This document shows, one piece after another, positions 8,895-17,127 of a stretch of DNA of 31,873 nucleotides. The stretch is from Dorea sp. CAG:317 (GTDB lineage: Bacteria; Bacillota; Clostridia; Lachnospirales; Lachnospiraceae). Under the pieces are notes generated by a model. The model was not told the DNA's origin, searched no databases, and saw only the letters and a program-made list of their open reading frames with translations. The stretch's first letter is position 1; every line of letters starts with the position of its first letter. The position numbers and the translations under genes were made by a program. The DNA lies in assembly GCA_000433535.1 (NCBI GenBank), contig FR892672.1, positions 56,497 through 88,369 on the forward strand, given 5' to 3'.

Positions 8895-9770
8895 TTACAT
8901 ATCCCGCTCAAAAATATCATTGCTAAGGCTGGCAAATTCCTGAAGGCTTAACGCTTCTCCTCGCACGCTGGGACCTTTTCCCAGTTTTTCAATCGCCTCT
9001 GTAATGATTTCTTTCGAACAGGTTATTTTATCAGAATTGTTCAGACCATTCGCCAATGTTTTTCTCCTCTGGTTAAAAGATGCACGGATAATATCAAACA
9101 TCAGCTTCTCGTCTTTTACCTCTACCGGTGGTTCTTTATGTCTGGTCAGTCGAATCACCGCAGATCCCACCTTCGGTCTCGGCATAAAACAATTAGGCGG
9201 TACATTTGCAACAATATATGGCTCCGCATAGTATTGAACTGCAAGAGACAGCGCCCCATAATCCTTACTTCCGGGTCCGGTCTGCATACGATCCGCCACT
9301 TCTTTTTGCACCATAACGGTAATACTTTCCACCGGCACATGATTTTCAAATAATCCCATAATGATAGGCGTCGTTATGTAATATGGAAGATTTGCAACTA
9401 CTTTGATTGCCTTTCCTCCATTTTCTTCGTCCGCTAGTTTGCGAAGATCCAGCTTTAGCACATCCTCGTTGATGATCCTCACATTCTGGTATTCACTTAA
9501 TGTATCTGATAGAATCGGAATCAGATTTTTGTCAATTTCAACTGCTATAACTTTTCCTGCTGCCTCTGCAAGATATTGGGTCATCGTACCGATTCCCGGT
9601 CCGATCTCAAGCACCATATCTTCTTTTGTAATATGGGCAGCGCTGATGATTTTATCCAATACATGCGTATCGATCAGAAAATTCTGACCAAATTTCTTTT
9701 GAAATGTAAAATCATATTTCTGCAGAACCTCTATGGTCTTCTGCGGATTTCCCAGTGTCGGTCCACTCAT
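8895..9770 (-). CDS. rsmA: 16S rRNA (adenine1518-N6/adenine1519-N6)-dimethyltransferase
   Basis: RsmA (KsgA) dimethylates two adjacent adenines in the 3' terminal helix of 16S rRNA during small-subunit assembly, using S-adenosylmethionine. From the chosen start (291 residues, the family's usual length) the sequence shows the N-terminal GQNF at 28-31, the SAM-binding EIGPGIG at 55-61 and the catalytic NLPYY at 127-131. I prefer the ATG at 9770 because AGGGAG lies eight bases upstream; the ATG at 9791 has no such site and sits close to a TATAAT at about 9802-9807. The tatD-rsmA order is the conserved Firmicutes neighbourhood, here without the usual rnmV between them. Confidence 0.96.
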   Translation of the reverse strand: MSGPTLGNPQKTIEVLQKYDFTFQKKFGQNFLIDTHVLDKIISAAHITKEDMVLEIGPGIGTMTQYLAEAAGKVIAVEIDKNLIPILSDTLSEYQNVRIINEDVLKLDLRKLADEENGGKAIKVVANLPYYITTPIIMGLFENHVPVESITVMVQKEVADRMQTGPGSKDYGALSLAVQYYAEPYIVANVPPNCFMPRPKVGSAVIRLTRHKEPPVEVKDEKLMFDIIRASFNQRRKTLANGLNNSDKITCSKEIITEAIEKLGKGPSVRGEALSLQEFASLSNDIFERDM

Positions 9771-9889
9771 CTTCTTTGCTCCCTGCTTCATAATTGTTTC
9801 TAATTATACAACAAGATTGTCTTTAATGATATACCTTAAAAGAAAAATAAATATTAAGAATGTATGAAGTATTTCTTTCCCTTTAAACT

Positions 9890-10660
9890 CTATACTTCCG
9901 TCAAATTATACAAATCTCTCGCATTTTTCTCTGTCTGTTCCACAACCGCTTCATAAGAAATGCCCTTGATTTCTGCAATCTCCTCCGCAACATATTTAAT
10001 ATAAGAGGAATTATTTCGTTTCCCGCGAAATGGAACCGGCGCAAGATACGGGCAATCGGTTTCTAATACGATCGACGTTAACGGAATCTCCTCCACAGTC
10101 TCTTTGAGCTTTCTTGCATTTTTGAAAGTCACAACACCTCCAACGCCAATATAATATCCCATTTTCACATATTCTTTTGCCTGCTCTTTCGAATACGAAT
10201 AGCAATGAATCACACCTCGTAATCCCTGCCCGTGCTCTTTCATGATCTCCATCGTATCTGCCGCCGCTTCCCGGCTATGAATAAGCACCGGAAGTCCCTG
10301 CCCTCTCGCAAGGTCAAGCTGGCGGATAAACCACTCCTTCTGCAAATCATGAGATTCATTGTCCCAATAATAATCAAGTCCAATCTCACCGACTGCCACC
10401 ACTTTTTCCCTGCCGCATAACTCTTTCAAAGCCGCAAAACGCTCCTCATTTAAGCTTCCCACTTCATCAGGGTGAATTCCCACCGCAGCATACATAAAGG
10501 GATACTTCTGCACCAGATCCACCACACGCCTGCACGACTCGTATGTGGCACTCACATTCACAATTGTACCCACACCCTGCTCCGGCATGGACGAAAGCAG
10601 TTCCTCCCTGTCTAAATCAAATTGCTCATCATCATAATGAGCGTGCGTTTCAAAAATCAT
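9890..10660 (-). CDS. tatD: TatD family metal-dependent deoxyribonuclease
   Basis: This 256-residue TIM-barrel hydrolase has the metal ligands of the TatD family in order: H6 and H8 (THAHYDD), E92 (VGEIGLDYYW), H128 (VLIHSRE), H152 (IHCYSYS) and D202 (LETDCPYLAP). Family members act as 3'-5' exonucleases on DNA or RNA in repair or turnover; the exact role here is not shown. The start is well fixed by AAGGAGG just upstream of the ATG. It belongs to the metG-tatD-rsmA neighbourhood, but is separated from metG by ddh and two repeat elements. A strong hairpin from repeat copy 1 lies directly before its ribosome binding site. Confidence 0.94.
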   Translation of the reverse strand: MIFETHAHYDDEQFDLDREELLSSMPEQGVGTIVNVSATYESCRRVVDLVQKYPFMYAAVGIHPDEVGSLNEERFAALKELCGREKVVAVGEIGLDYYWDNESHDLQKEWFIRQLDLARGQGLPVLIHSREAAADTMEIMKEHGQGLRGVIHCYSYSKEQAKEYVKMGYYIGVGGVVTFKNARKLKETVEEIPLTSIVLETDCPYLAPVPFRGKRNNSSYIKYVAEEIAEIKGISYEAVVEQTEKNARDLYNLTEV

Positions 10661-10674
10661 AGTTCCTCCTTCAT

Positions 10675-10762
10675 AAATTGGGGACGGGGTTTTTTGAAAA
10701 AAACTCCGTCCCCAATTTAAATTTACTCCGTCCCTTTTTTCATTTTACTCCGTCCCAAATAT
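10675..10762 (-). repeat. Repeat copy 1 of the GGGAC family: three units plus inverted half-unit
   Basis: On the minus strand three direct units lie end to end at 10741-10762 (22 bp), 10719-10740 (22 bp) and 10696-10718 (23 bp), each containing GGGACGGAGT. An inverted half-unit follows at 10675-10695. The last unit and the half-unit form a 20-bp hairpin with one mismatch (10676-10695 against 10699-10718). The element fills the gap between the ddh stop codon and the tatD ribosome binding site. Confidence 0.85.
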
Positions 10763-10768
10763 CTCTAT

Positions 10769-11755
10769 TTACAATATCTGTGCTCTTAATTCTTCGGACG
10801 TTTTCTGTGATAACAGAGCTGGCGGTATATCAAATACACTTCTTGCTCCATTCTCACCTTTTTGTGATAAGCGATAAGCTGCCCTTGCGTAAGCTACCAA
10901 TACACTTGCTGTAAATTCGGGATTTGAATCCAGTTTTAAAGAGTATTCAATCACATGCTTATTTCCTTCGGTTCCCGTCTCACCTGTGCGAATGACAAAT
11001 CCACCATGAGGCATCTTACTGTGATTTTCCTCTAATTCTTCCTCTGTAATAAATGTTACGGTTGTGTCATACTCATCAAAATAATTTGGCATTGTCTTAA
11101 TTGCATGTTCAATAGCTGCTTTATCGGCACCTTCTTCTGCTACCACATAACACTCGCGGAGATGCTTATCTCTTGTTGTAAGCTCCGGCTCGCTTCCTGT
11201 TCTCACGCGGTCAACAGCTTCCTCGATCGGAACGGTGTACTGAATTGCATTTTTCACACCAGCAATCCGGCGGATTGCATCCGAATGCCCCTGACTTACA
11301 CCTTTCCCCCAAAATGTATAAGTGCTTCCCTGTACCAAAATAGATTCTGCATACAAACGGTTCAAAGAGAACAACCCCGGATCCCAGCCTACAGAAATAA
11401 TGCTTACATTATTTCCTGCTTTCGCTGCTTTATCCACATTTGCAAAATACTCCGGTATTTTTGCATGTGTATCAAAACTGTCGATGGTATTAAAGTTTGC
11501 CGCAATCTCCGGTCCCATCACCGGAAGATCTGTTGCGGAACCGCCACAGAGCATCATTACATCTATCGCGTCTCTCATAGACAGCATATCATCAAAATGT
11601 TTTACTTCGGCACCAGGTGTCTTAATTGCAACTGTAGCCGGATCTCTTCTTGTAAAAACTGCTTTCAGCTCCATATCATCATTACGGGCGATCGCCTGCT
11701 CTACACCTCTGCCAATATTTCCATACCCTACAATACCAATTCTGATTTTTTCCAT
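10769..11755 (-). CDS. ddh: meso-Diaminopimelate D-dehydrogenase
   Basis: This 328-residue NADPH enzyme makes meso-diaminopimelate from tetrahydrodipicolinate in one step, for lysine and peptidoglycan synthesis. The N-terminal Rossmann motif GYGNIGRG is at 10-17. Family signatures include SFDTHAKIP, ISVGWDPGLFSLNR and the WGKGVSQGHSDAIRRI segment. The start is supported by AGGAG about eight bases upstream. The gene lies between metG and tatD, normally adjacent in Firmicutes, and has a repeat copy on each side. This suggests it was inserted into that cluster. It may still be read from the metG promoter, although the flanking hairpins could reduce this. Confidence 0.95.
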   Translation of the reverse strand: MEKIRIGIVGYGNIGRGVEQAIARNDDMELKAVFTRRDPATVAIKTPGAEVKHFDDMLSMRDAIDVMMLCGGSATDLPVMGPEIAANFNTIDSFDTHAKIPEYFANVDKAAKAGNNVSIISVGWDPGLFSLNRLYAESILVQGSTYTFWGKGVSQGHSDAIRRIAGVKNAIQYTVPIEEAVDRVRTGSEPELTTRDKHLRECYVVAEEGADKAAIEHAIKTMPNYFDEYDTTVTFITEEELEENHSKMPHGGFVIRTGETGTEGNKHVIEYSLKLDSNPEFTASVLVAYARAAYRLSQKGENGARSVFDIPPALLSQKTSEELRAQIL

Positions 11756-11777
11756 TATTTACTCCTGCCTTTCTTCT

Positions 11778-11841
11778 ATTTGGGACGTAGCATTTTTACA
11801 AAAGCCTACGTCCCAAATTGCTTTTTGACCTGTCCTTTTTT
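11778..11841 (-). repeat. Repeat copy 2 of the GGGAC family: two units plus inverted half-unit
   Basis: On the minus strand two 22-bp units (11820-11841 and 11798-11819) are followed by an inverted half-unit at 11778-11797. The first unit carries GGACAGGTC and the second GGGACGTAG. The hairpin arms pair imperfectly around the loop. The element starts on the last two bases of the metG TAA stop codon. It is nearly the reverse complement of copy 3. Confidence 0.85.
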
Positions 11842-13774
11842 AACTTATTTCTGCTCCTGCCGGCATATTTTTCTCCGGTGTCATCAACGAGAGATGGCCT
11901 TCTGCATCTTCTGCGCAAAGAAGCATGCCTTCTGACAATACGCCTGCCAGCTTCGCTGGCTTTAAGTTTACAAGTACCATAACTTTTTTGCCTACCATTT
12001 CTTCGGCGCTGTATTCTTTCTTGATACCGGATACGATCTGTTTTATCTGGCTTCCGATCTTTACCTGTGAACAGAGAAGTTTCTTTGATTTCTTTACTTC
12101 CTCGCAGGCGATTATTTCGCCAACCTGGAACTGCATTTTTCCAAAGTCTTCAAAGCTGATCTCTGGTTTTGCTTCAATATCAATCACGTCTTCATCTGCG
12201 GAAGCTTCCTCCTGTCCGGATGTTTCTTCTGCCTGTTTTGGGTGACGCTCCTCCACCTTTTTCATCACTTCCTCAAGGTCTAATCTTGCAAAAAGAATTT
12301 CCGGTTTTTCTGTCACCTTGCCATCGCCAAGCTGTGCAAGAATCTTTTCGGAGGTTTCCGGCATAAATGGCTCTAACTGTTTTGCGCCTGTTTTGATGCT
12401 TTCCAGAAGATTGTAAAGAACTGTTTCCAGACGATCTTTCTTTTCTTCTTCTTTTGCAAGTGCCCATGGCATAGTTTCGTCAATGTATTTGTTGCAGCGT
12501 TTGAACAAGTTGAAGATTTCTGTGATCGCATCTGCCACACGCAGGTCATCCATTTTCTTCTCCACTACTGTCGCTGTATTTTCTACTACAGATTTCAGAT
12601 CTGCGTCAATTGCAGCATCTTCTTCACTTAAAGTCACATTTTTGTTTCCAACAGTTCCGCCAAAGTATTTATTTGACATAGAAATTGTTCTGTTTACCAG
12701 ATTTCCAAGTGTATTTGCAAGATCGGAATTAATACGCTCTACCAGAAGCTCCCATGAGATTACTCCGTCATTTTCAAATGGCATTTCATGAAGTACGAAG
12801 TAACGTACTGCATCCACACCGAAGAAATCTACCAGCTCATCGGCATATAATACATTTCCCTTGGACTTACTCATTTTACCGTCTCCCTGCAAAAGCCACG
12901 GATGTCCGAAAATTTGTTTCGGAAGCGGAAGATCCAATGCCATCAGGAAGATCGGCCAGTAAATTGTATGGAAACGGATGATGTCCTTACCGATCAGATG
13001 GAGATCTGCCGGCCAGTCCTTCTTGAACTGCTCTGTTCCCTCACCATCCGCGTCATAACCAATACCTGTGATATAGTTGGTCAGCGCATCCAGCCATACA
13101 TAAACCACATGTTTGTCATCAAAGTCTACCGGAATTCCCCATTTAAAAGAAGTTCTGGACACACACAGATCCTGAAGTCCCGGCAGCAGGAAGTTGTTCA
13201 TCATCTCATTTTTACGGGAAACCGGCTGAATAAATTCCGGATGCGTATTGATATGCTCAATCAGACGATCCGCATATTTGCTCATCTTGAAGAAATATGC
13301 CTCTTCTTTGGCAGGCTTCACTTCACGACCGCAGTCAGGACATTTTCCATCTACAAGCTGAGACTCTGTCCAAAAAGATTCACACGGTGTGCAGTAAAGT
13401 CCTTCATAGGAGCCTTTGTAAATATCTCCCTGATCATATAATTTCTTGAAAATTTTCTGAACCTGTTTCTCGTGATCTTCATCTGTCGTACGAATGAATT
13501 TGTCGTAAGAAGTATTCATCAAATCCCAGATTGCTTTCACCTGTCCGGCAACATCATCCACGTATTCTTTTGGTGTAATGCCTGCTTCTTCTGCTTTTAA
13601 CTCAATTTTCTGACCGTGCTCATCAGTTCCGGTCTGGAAAAACACATCATATCCCTGACTTCTTCTGTATCTGGCAATCGCATCTGCCAGTACGATTTCA
13701 TAAGTGTTTCCAATATGCGGCTTACCGGAAGTATACGCAATGGCTGTCGTCATATAATACTTTTTCTTTTCCAT
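11840..13774 (-). CDS. metG: Methionyl-tRNA synthetase
   Basis: This enzyme charges tRNA-Met. From the chosen start (644 residues) the class I signatures are HIGN at 20-23 and KMSKS at 300-304. A zinc knuckle has four cysteines at 128, 131, 145 and 148. The C-terminal tRNA-binding domain (roughly 540-644, MQFQVGEIIACEEV onward) is the dimerising EMAP-like domain, joined by an acidic linker. The ATG at 13774 is chosen because AAGGAG lies nine bases upstream; a TTG at 13792 overlaps that site. A Met-specific T-box leader precedes the gene, and ddh, tatD and rsmA follow. Confidence 0.97.
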   Translation of the reverse strand: MEKKKYYMTTAIAYTSGKPHIGNTYEIVLADAIARYRRSQGYDVFFQTGTDEHGQKIELKAEEAGITPKEYVDDVAGQVKAIWDLMNTSYDKFIRTTDEDHEKQVQKIFKKLYDQGDIYKGSYEGLYCTPCESFWTESQLVDGKCPDCGREVKPAKEEAYFFKMSKYADRLIEHINTHPEFIQPVSRKNEMMNNFLLPGLQDLCVSRTSFKWGIPVDFDDKHVVYVWLDALTNYITGIGYDADGEGTEQFKKDWPADLHLIGKDIIRFHTIYWPIFLMALDLPLPKQIFGHPWLLQGDGKMSKSKGNVLYADELVDFFGVDAVRYFVLHEMPFENDGVISWELLVERINSDLANTLGNLVNRTISMSNKYFGGTVGNKNVTLSEEDAAIDADLKSVVENTATVVEKKMDDLRVADAITEIFNLFKRCNKYIDETMPWALAKEEEKKDRLETVLYNLLESIKTGAKQLEPFMPETSEKILAQLGDGKVTEKPEILFARLDLEEVMKKVEERHPKQAEETSGQEEASADEDVIDIEAKPEISFEDFGKMQFQVGEIIACEEVKKSKKLLCSQVKIGSQIKQIVSGIKKEYSAEEMVGKKVMVLVNLKPAKLAGVLSEGMLLCAEDAEGHLSLMTPEKNMPAGAEIS

Positions 13775-13846
13775 GTTTCTTCTCTCCTTCAAATTATTTT
13801 AAAAAATAAAGAATTTCGCCCAGTAGAAACAAAGCTTCCACTGAAT

Positions 13847-14179
13847 AAAAAAAATCTCCGACTCTTCCGTTTGGAAAAATCAGAGAAGACGGGAATTCCC
13901 GTGATACCACTTCTATTTACTTTCTGCTTCACAACAAAAAGCCTCATCAGGTGCTATTGCACCTACCGCTGTAAAGGGCGGACCCTTTATGATCTCACCA
14001 GAAATTAATTACTATAGCAACTTTATTATTTCCTAATCTCTGCTCAACCATACCACTCAGGAGCCATCTTCTGCCAATTCTAATTTATCCCTCTCAGCCT
14101 CCGGGATTTCTCTGTAAAATATCAAATAAGCGTACTCTCTCCATCACTGTGTTTTCTTTATTAACTTTAATAATTCATA
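13847..14179 (-). promoter_or_regulatory. T-box riboswitch, methionine-specific (metG leader)
   Basis: The minus-strand leader has a long stem I region (about 14040-14140) and a T-box motif GTGGTATCACG at about 13900-13910. An intrinsic terminator of 14 bp with loop AAAC (13855-13868 with 13873-13886) follows, then eight T at 13847-13854. An AUG codon at 14049-14051, followed by a purine in the predicted specifier loop, fits tRNA-Met. The T-box UGGU complements an ACCA acceptor end. Uncharged tRNA-Met should stabilise the antiterminator and allow metG transcription. The specifier placement is inferred from position and gene identity. Confidence 0.9.
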
Positions 14180-14185
14180 TTGAAA

Positions 14186-14215
14186 ATCCTAGCATACTAA
14201 ACCGTCCCGTGTCAA
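14186..14215 (-). promoter_or_regulatory. Promoter of the metG T-box leader
   Basis: On the minus strand a perfect -35 TTGACA (14210-14215) and -10 TAGGAT (14186-14191) are 18 bp apart. TGC directly before the -10 forms an extended -10. It lies at the 5' boundary of the T-box leader. Confidence 0.75.
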
Positions 14216-14294
14216 GGATTTCCACCTCCTGATTTATTTATCATTGTTTTTCTCTTTCTACATATACATATAGAAAAATATTCAGGAACCATTT

Positions 14295-16070
14295 ATGCAA
14301 AAAAATAACAACCTAAAAGCAGAGTTGTCTAAAAAGCGGACTCTCGTCATCCTTCTTTTCCTTTTTATTCTTGTGCTGCTCGGCACTTTCTTTTACAGAC
14401 AGAAAATTTCTGCACAAACAGAAGACCAGCGTTTTCAAACCTATACAAATGAACTTTTTCGTCAGGAGCTTTCCGGAAACACCTTGTCCCTTCACTACAC
14501 GCTGAAAAATCCGGATACCTACCATATTATGGACACGCCTGTTTCACTGGGTTCTTACCAGACAGACGCTTCCTATGTATGTGCTTCTTTAGAAAATTCT
14601 CTTTCTCTTCTGCACTCCTACGACAAATCAAAGCTTTCAGAAAATCACCAGATTACCTATGAAATATTGGAAGCACATCTTACATCTTCCCTTCGGGAAT
14701 CTCAGTATCTTTTATACGAAGAACCACTTGCGCCGCTTACCGGTACGCAGGCACAGTTTCCTGTCCTTTTATCAGAATATCCATTTTATAATGCGCAGGA
14801 CGTAGACACCTATCTTGCACTTCTTGCAGAAGTTCCTGAATACTTTGCCTCTATCTTAACCTTTGAGGAAGAGAAAGCCAAGCAAGGCCTATTTATGTCT
14901 CTTTCACAGGCAGATGCGATCATCGAAGAATGTGAGACATTTATTAATTTACAAGAAAATAATTATCTTTACAGTTCTTTCTCTGAAAGAATACAATCAC
15001 TTGACTTGTCCCCCAAAATCACCGACGCATATATTGAAAAAAATTCAGATTGTATAAAACAATATGTTATTCCGGCTTATGAACAATTGAAGCAGGGCAT
15101 TACTTCTCTCCGGGAAACCGGAACAAATTCCGGCGGATTATGTCATCTTCCAAAGGGAATTCCATACTACGAATTACTCGTAGCCACCGAAACCGGTTCC
15201 TCCAGAAGTATCCCTGAACTTCAACAATTAACAAAAAAGCAGATAAAAGAAGACTTGTTTTCTATACAGAAAACTTTATCAGACATTTCTGACGATCAGC
15301 CCTCCCCTTCCTCCGACTTTTTCAAATCACAAGGTGTCGTTCTGGAAGATTCCAATCCGTCAGCCATCCTGTCTTCCTTAAAGACAAAGCTCTCCGGACA
15401 TTTTCCTGCACCCCCGAATGTAAATGTCCAGATAAAATATGTATCCAAAGAAACGGAAACCTATTTAAGCCCTGCCTTTTATCTGATTCCTGCCATTGAC
15501 AATACCGAAGAAAATATTATTTACATCAACAACGGACATATGAGTGATGATATATCTCTCTACACAACCCTTGCACACGAGGGGTATCCCGGTCATCTTT
15601 ACCAGACTACATATTTTGCAGGTCAAAATCCGAACCCCATCCGCAATCTCCTTGATTTCGGCGGATATACAGAAGGATGGGCGACTTATAGCGAAATGCT
15701 GAGTTATTACTTCGCGCCAATAGAAAAACCACAGGCAACCCTGATGCAAAAAAACACTTCCATTCTTCTGGGCTTATATGCACTCGCTGACATGGGTATC
15801 CACTACGATGGCTGGTCACTCTTTGATACGATCGCATTTTTCCGTGGCTATGGAATCACCGATACAGACGCCATAGAAGAAATTTACGATCTCATCCTTT
15901 CCGATCCAGCCAATTATTTAAAATACTATATCGGCTATATTGAATTTCTGGAATTAAAAAAAGAAGCAATCACCTTGTGGGGAGAAGACTTCTCTCAGGA
16001 ACGGTTCCACAAAGCTGTGCTGGATATCGGACCAGCACCATTTGACTTAATTCGAAAGCACATATTTTAA
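14295..16070 (+). CDS. DUF885 family putative metallopeptidase, membrane-anchored
   Basis: This 591-residue protein has one N-terminal hydrophobic segment (about 15-33) after a basic start, so it is probably exported and anchored outside the membrane. The C-terminal half carries HEGYPGH at 428-434 and E460 in GYTEGWATYSE, the zinc-type motif pair typical of DUF885 proteins. I infer peptidase activity on an extracellular or cell-wall substrate, which is unproved for the family. AGGAA lies nine bases before the ATG. The gene stands alone on the plus strand, divergent from metG and convergent with murI. Its stop codon overlaps repeat copy 3. Confidence 0.85.
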   Translation: MQKNNNLKAELSKKRTLVILLFLFILVLLGTFFYRQKISAQTEDQRFQTYTNELFRQELSGNTLSLHYTLKNPDTYHIMDTPVSLGSYQTDASYVCASLENSLSLLHSYDKSKLSENHQITYEILEAHLTSSLRESQYLLYEEPLAPLTGTQAQFPVLLSEYPFYNAQDVDTYLALLAEVPEYFASILTFEEEKAKQGLFMSLSQADAIIEECETFINLQENNYLYSSFSERIQSLDLSPKITDAYIEKNSDCIKQYVIPAYEQLKQGITSLRETGTNSGGLCHLPKGIPYYELLVATETGSSRSIPELQQLTKKQIKEDLFSIQKTLSDISDDQPSPSSDFFKSQGVVLEDSNPSAILSSLKTKLSGHFPAPPNVNVQIKYVSKETETYLSPAFYLIPAIDNTEENIIYINNGHMSDDISLYTTLAHEGYPGHLYQTTYFAGQNPNPIRNLLDFGGYTEGWATYSEMLSYYFAPIEKPQATLMQKNTSILLGLYALADMGIHYDGWSLFDTIAFFRGYGITDTDAIEEIYDLILSDPANYLKYYIGYIEFLELKKEAITLWGEDFSQERFHKAVLDIGPAPFDLIRKHIF

Positions 16071-16132
16071 AAAAGGACAGGTCAAAAAGCAATTTGGGAC
16101 GTAGCATTTTGCAAAAATGCTACGTCCCAAAT
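16069..16132 (+). repeat. Repeat copy 3 of the GGGAC family, between convergent genes
   Basis: Two 22-bp direct units (16069-16090 and 16091-16112) are followed by an inverted half-unit (16113-16132). The second unit and half-unit form a perfect 19-bp hairpin (16092-16110 with 16114-16132, loop GCA). The element begins on the AA of the TAA stop of the DUF885 gene and ends four bases before the murI stop codon. For minus-strand transcripts the hairpin is followed by T-rich sequence, so it could terminate murI. Confidence 0.88.
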
Positions 16133-16136
16133 GAAA

Positions 16137-16961
16137 CTAATACTCTTCTATGTTGATCTGTTTTGTTGAAGCTACGTCATACGGCAGGATGCTGTTCGCG
16201 AATTTGGTGAATTTTTCTGCCGCGTCACTTACATAAAATTCATAAGATGCTGTTTCCCCGGATTTATTAACCAGTCCTTTATTTTCCAGTTCGTGCTTTA
16301 AATCTATGGCTGTCTCATACGCTGGATTTACAATGTGTACCGCATCTCCAAAGTATTCTATGATACTGGATCGCAAAAGCGGATAATGTGTACAGCCAAG
16401 GATCATGGTGTCAATATCTGTGTTCTTCATGTCTGAAAGATAAATGTCGATTACTTCTTTTGTAATATGATGCTTGGCGAACCCTTCCTCCACAAGCGGC
16501 ACAAATAATGGGCATGGTTGTCCGATCACAACTGCATCTTCCCTGAAGCTGTGAATCACTTTATTATAAGTCTCACTTCGGATCGTTCCTTCCGTTCCTG
16601 CGACACCGATCTTTCCGTTTCTTGTTTCCTTCACTGCTGCTCTGGCGCCGGGCACAATTACACCGATCACCGGAATATCCGTTTCTTTCTGCAGTGTCTC
16701 AAGTGCGAATGCACTTGCGGTATTGCAGGCGATCACTACCGCTTTTACATGTTTTGTCCGCAAGAAACGGAAAATCTGTCTTGAAAAGCGGATAATATTA
16801 TTCTTTGATTTACTTCCATAAGGCACTCTTGCCGTGTCTCCGAAATACACCATATTTTCATTGGGAAGCTGACGCATGATCTCTCGCGCTACTGTCAAAC
16901 CGCCCACACCGGAATCAAATACCCCAATCGGTGCATCTGTTTTATTATTCATCTCCATCAT
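16137..16961 (-). CDS. murI: Glutamate racemase
   Basis: Converts L-glutamate to D-glutamate for peptidoglycan, without a cofactor. From the chosen start (274 residues) the two catalytic cysteines are C79 (VIACNTASA) and C190 (LGCTHYPLL). The N-terminal GVFDSGVGGLTV and YFGDTARVPYG segments are family signatures. The ATG at 16961 is chosen because GGAGGGG lies six bases upstream; the ATG at 16976 overlaps that site. The gene has its own promoter, divergent from the nuclease gene, and is convergent with the DUF885 gene. Confidence 0.97.
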   Translation of the reverse strand: MMEMNNKTDAPIGVFDSGVGGLTVAREIMRQLPNENMVYFGDTARVPYGSKSKNNIIRFSRQIFRFLRTKHVKAVVIACNTASAFALETLQKETDIPVIGVIVPGARAAVKETRNGKIGVAGTEGTIRSETYNKVIHSFREDAVVIGQPCPLFVPLVEEGFAKHHITKEVIDIYLSDMKNTDIDTMILGCTHYPLLRSSIIEYFGDAVHIVNPAYETAIDLKHELENKGLVNKSGETASYEFYVSDAAEKFTKFANSILPYDVASTKQINIEEY

Positions 16962-17002
16962 TACGAACCCCTCCATTAAAATCGGATGTTACTCTGTGTC
17001 CT

Positions 17003-17031
17003 ATTCTAGCAAATTCTTCTGCATTTTTCAA
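17003..17031 (-). promoter_or_regulatory. murI: Promoter of murI
   Basis: On the minus strand -35 TTGAAA (17026-17031) and -10 TAGAAT (17003-17008) are 17 bp apart. TGC directly before the -10 makes it an extended -10. It lies about 40 bp upstream of the murI start. Confidence 0.75.
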
Positions 17032-17089
17032 ACCGAAAGTCCGCCTGGTTGTTTCCATAAGTTGAAAAATTCGCTTTGCAAAATAATAA

Positions 17090-17098
17090 TGATATAAT
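17090..17098 (+). promoter_or_regulatory. Extended -10 promoter of the nuclease lipoprotein gene
   Basis: TGA directly before TATAAT (17093-17098) forms an extended -10 element, about 30 bp upstream of the ATG. The -35 at 17 bp (TTCGCT) is weak. It is divergent from the murI promoter, with about 60 bp between the two -35 regions. Confidence 0.6.
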
Positions 17099-17127
17099 AT
17101 AATAAGCAATTACAAGGAGGCACAATT

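Noticed and set aside
9835..9900. Inverted GAAGTAT / ATACTTC around the tatD stop codon as a terminator
   Set aside because: The stem is only 7 bp with a loop of about 19 bases, and no T run follows directly.
11105..11935. Long plus-strand open frame of 276 codons
   Set aside because: It lies antisense to ddh and metG, which are both certain. Its composition (Cys/His/Phe-rich) is typical of antisense shadows.
12902..13441. Plus-strand open frame of 179 codons
   Set aside because: Fully antisense to metG, with no ribosome binding site and no recognisable domain.
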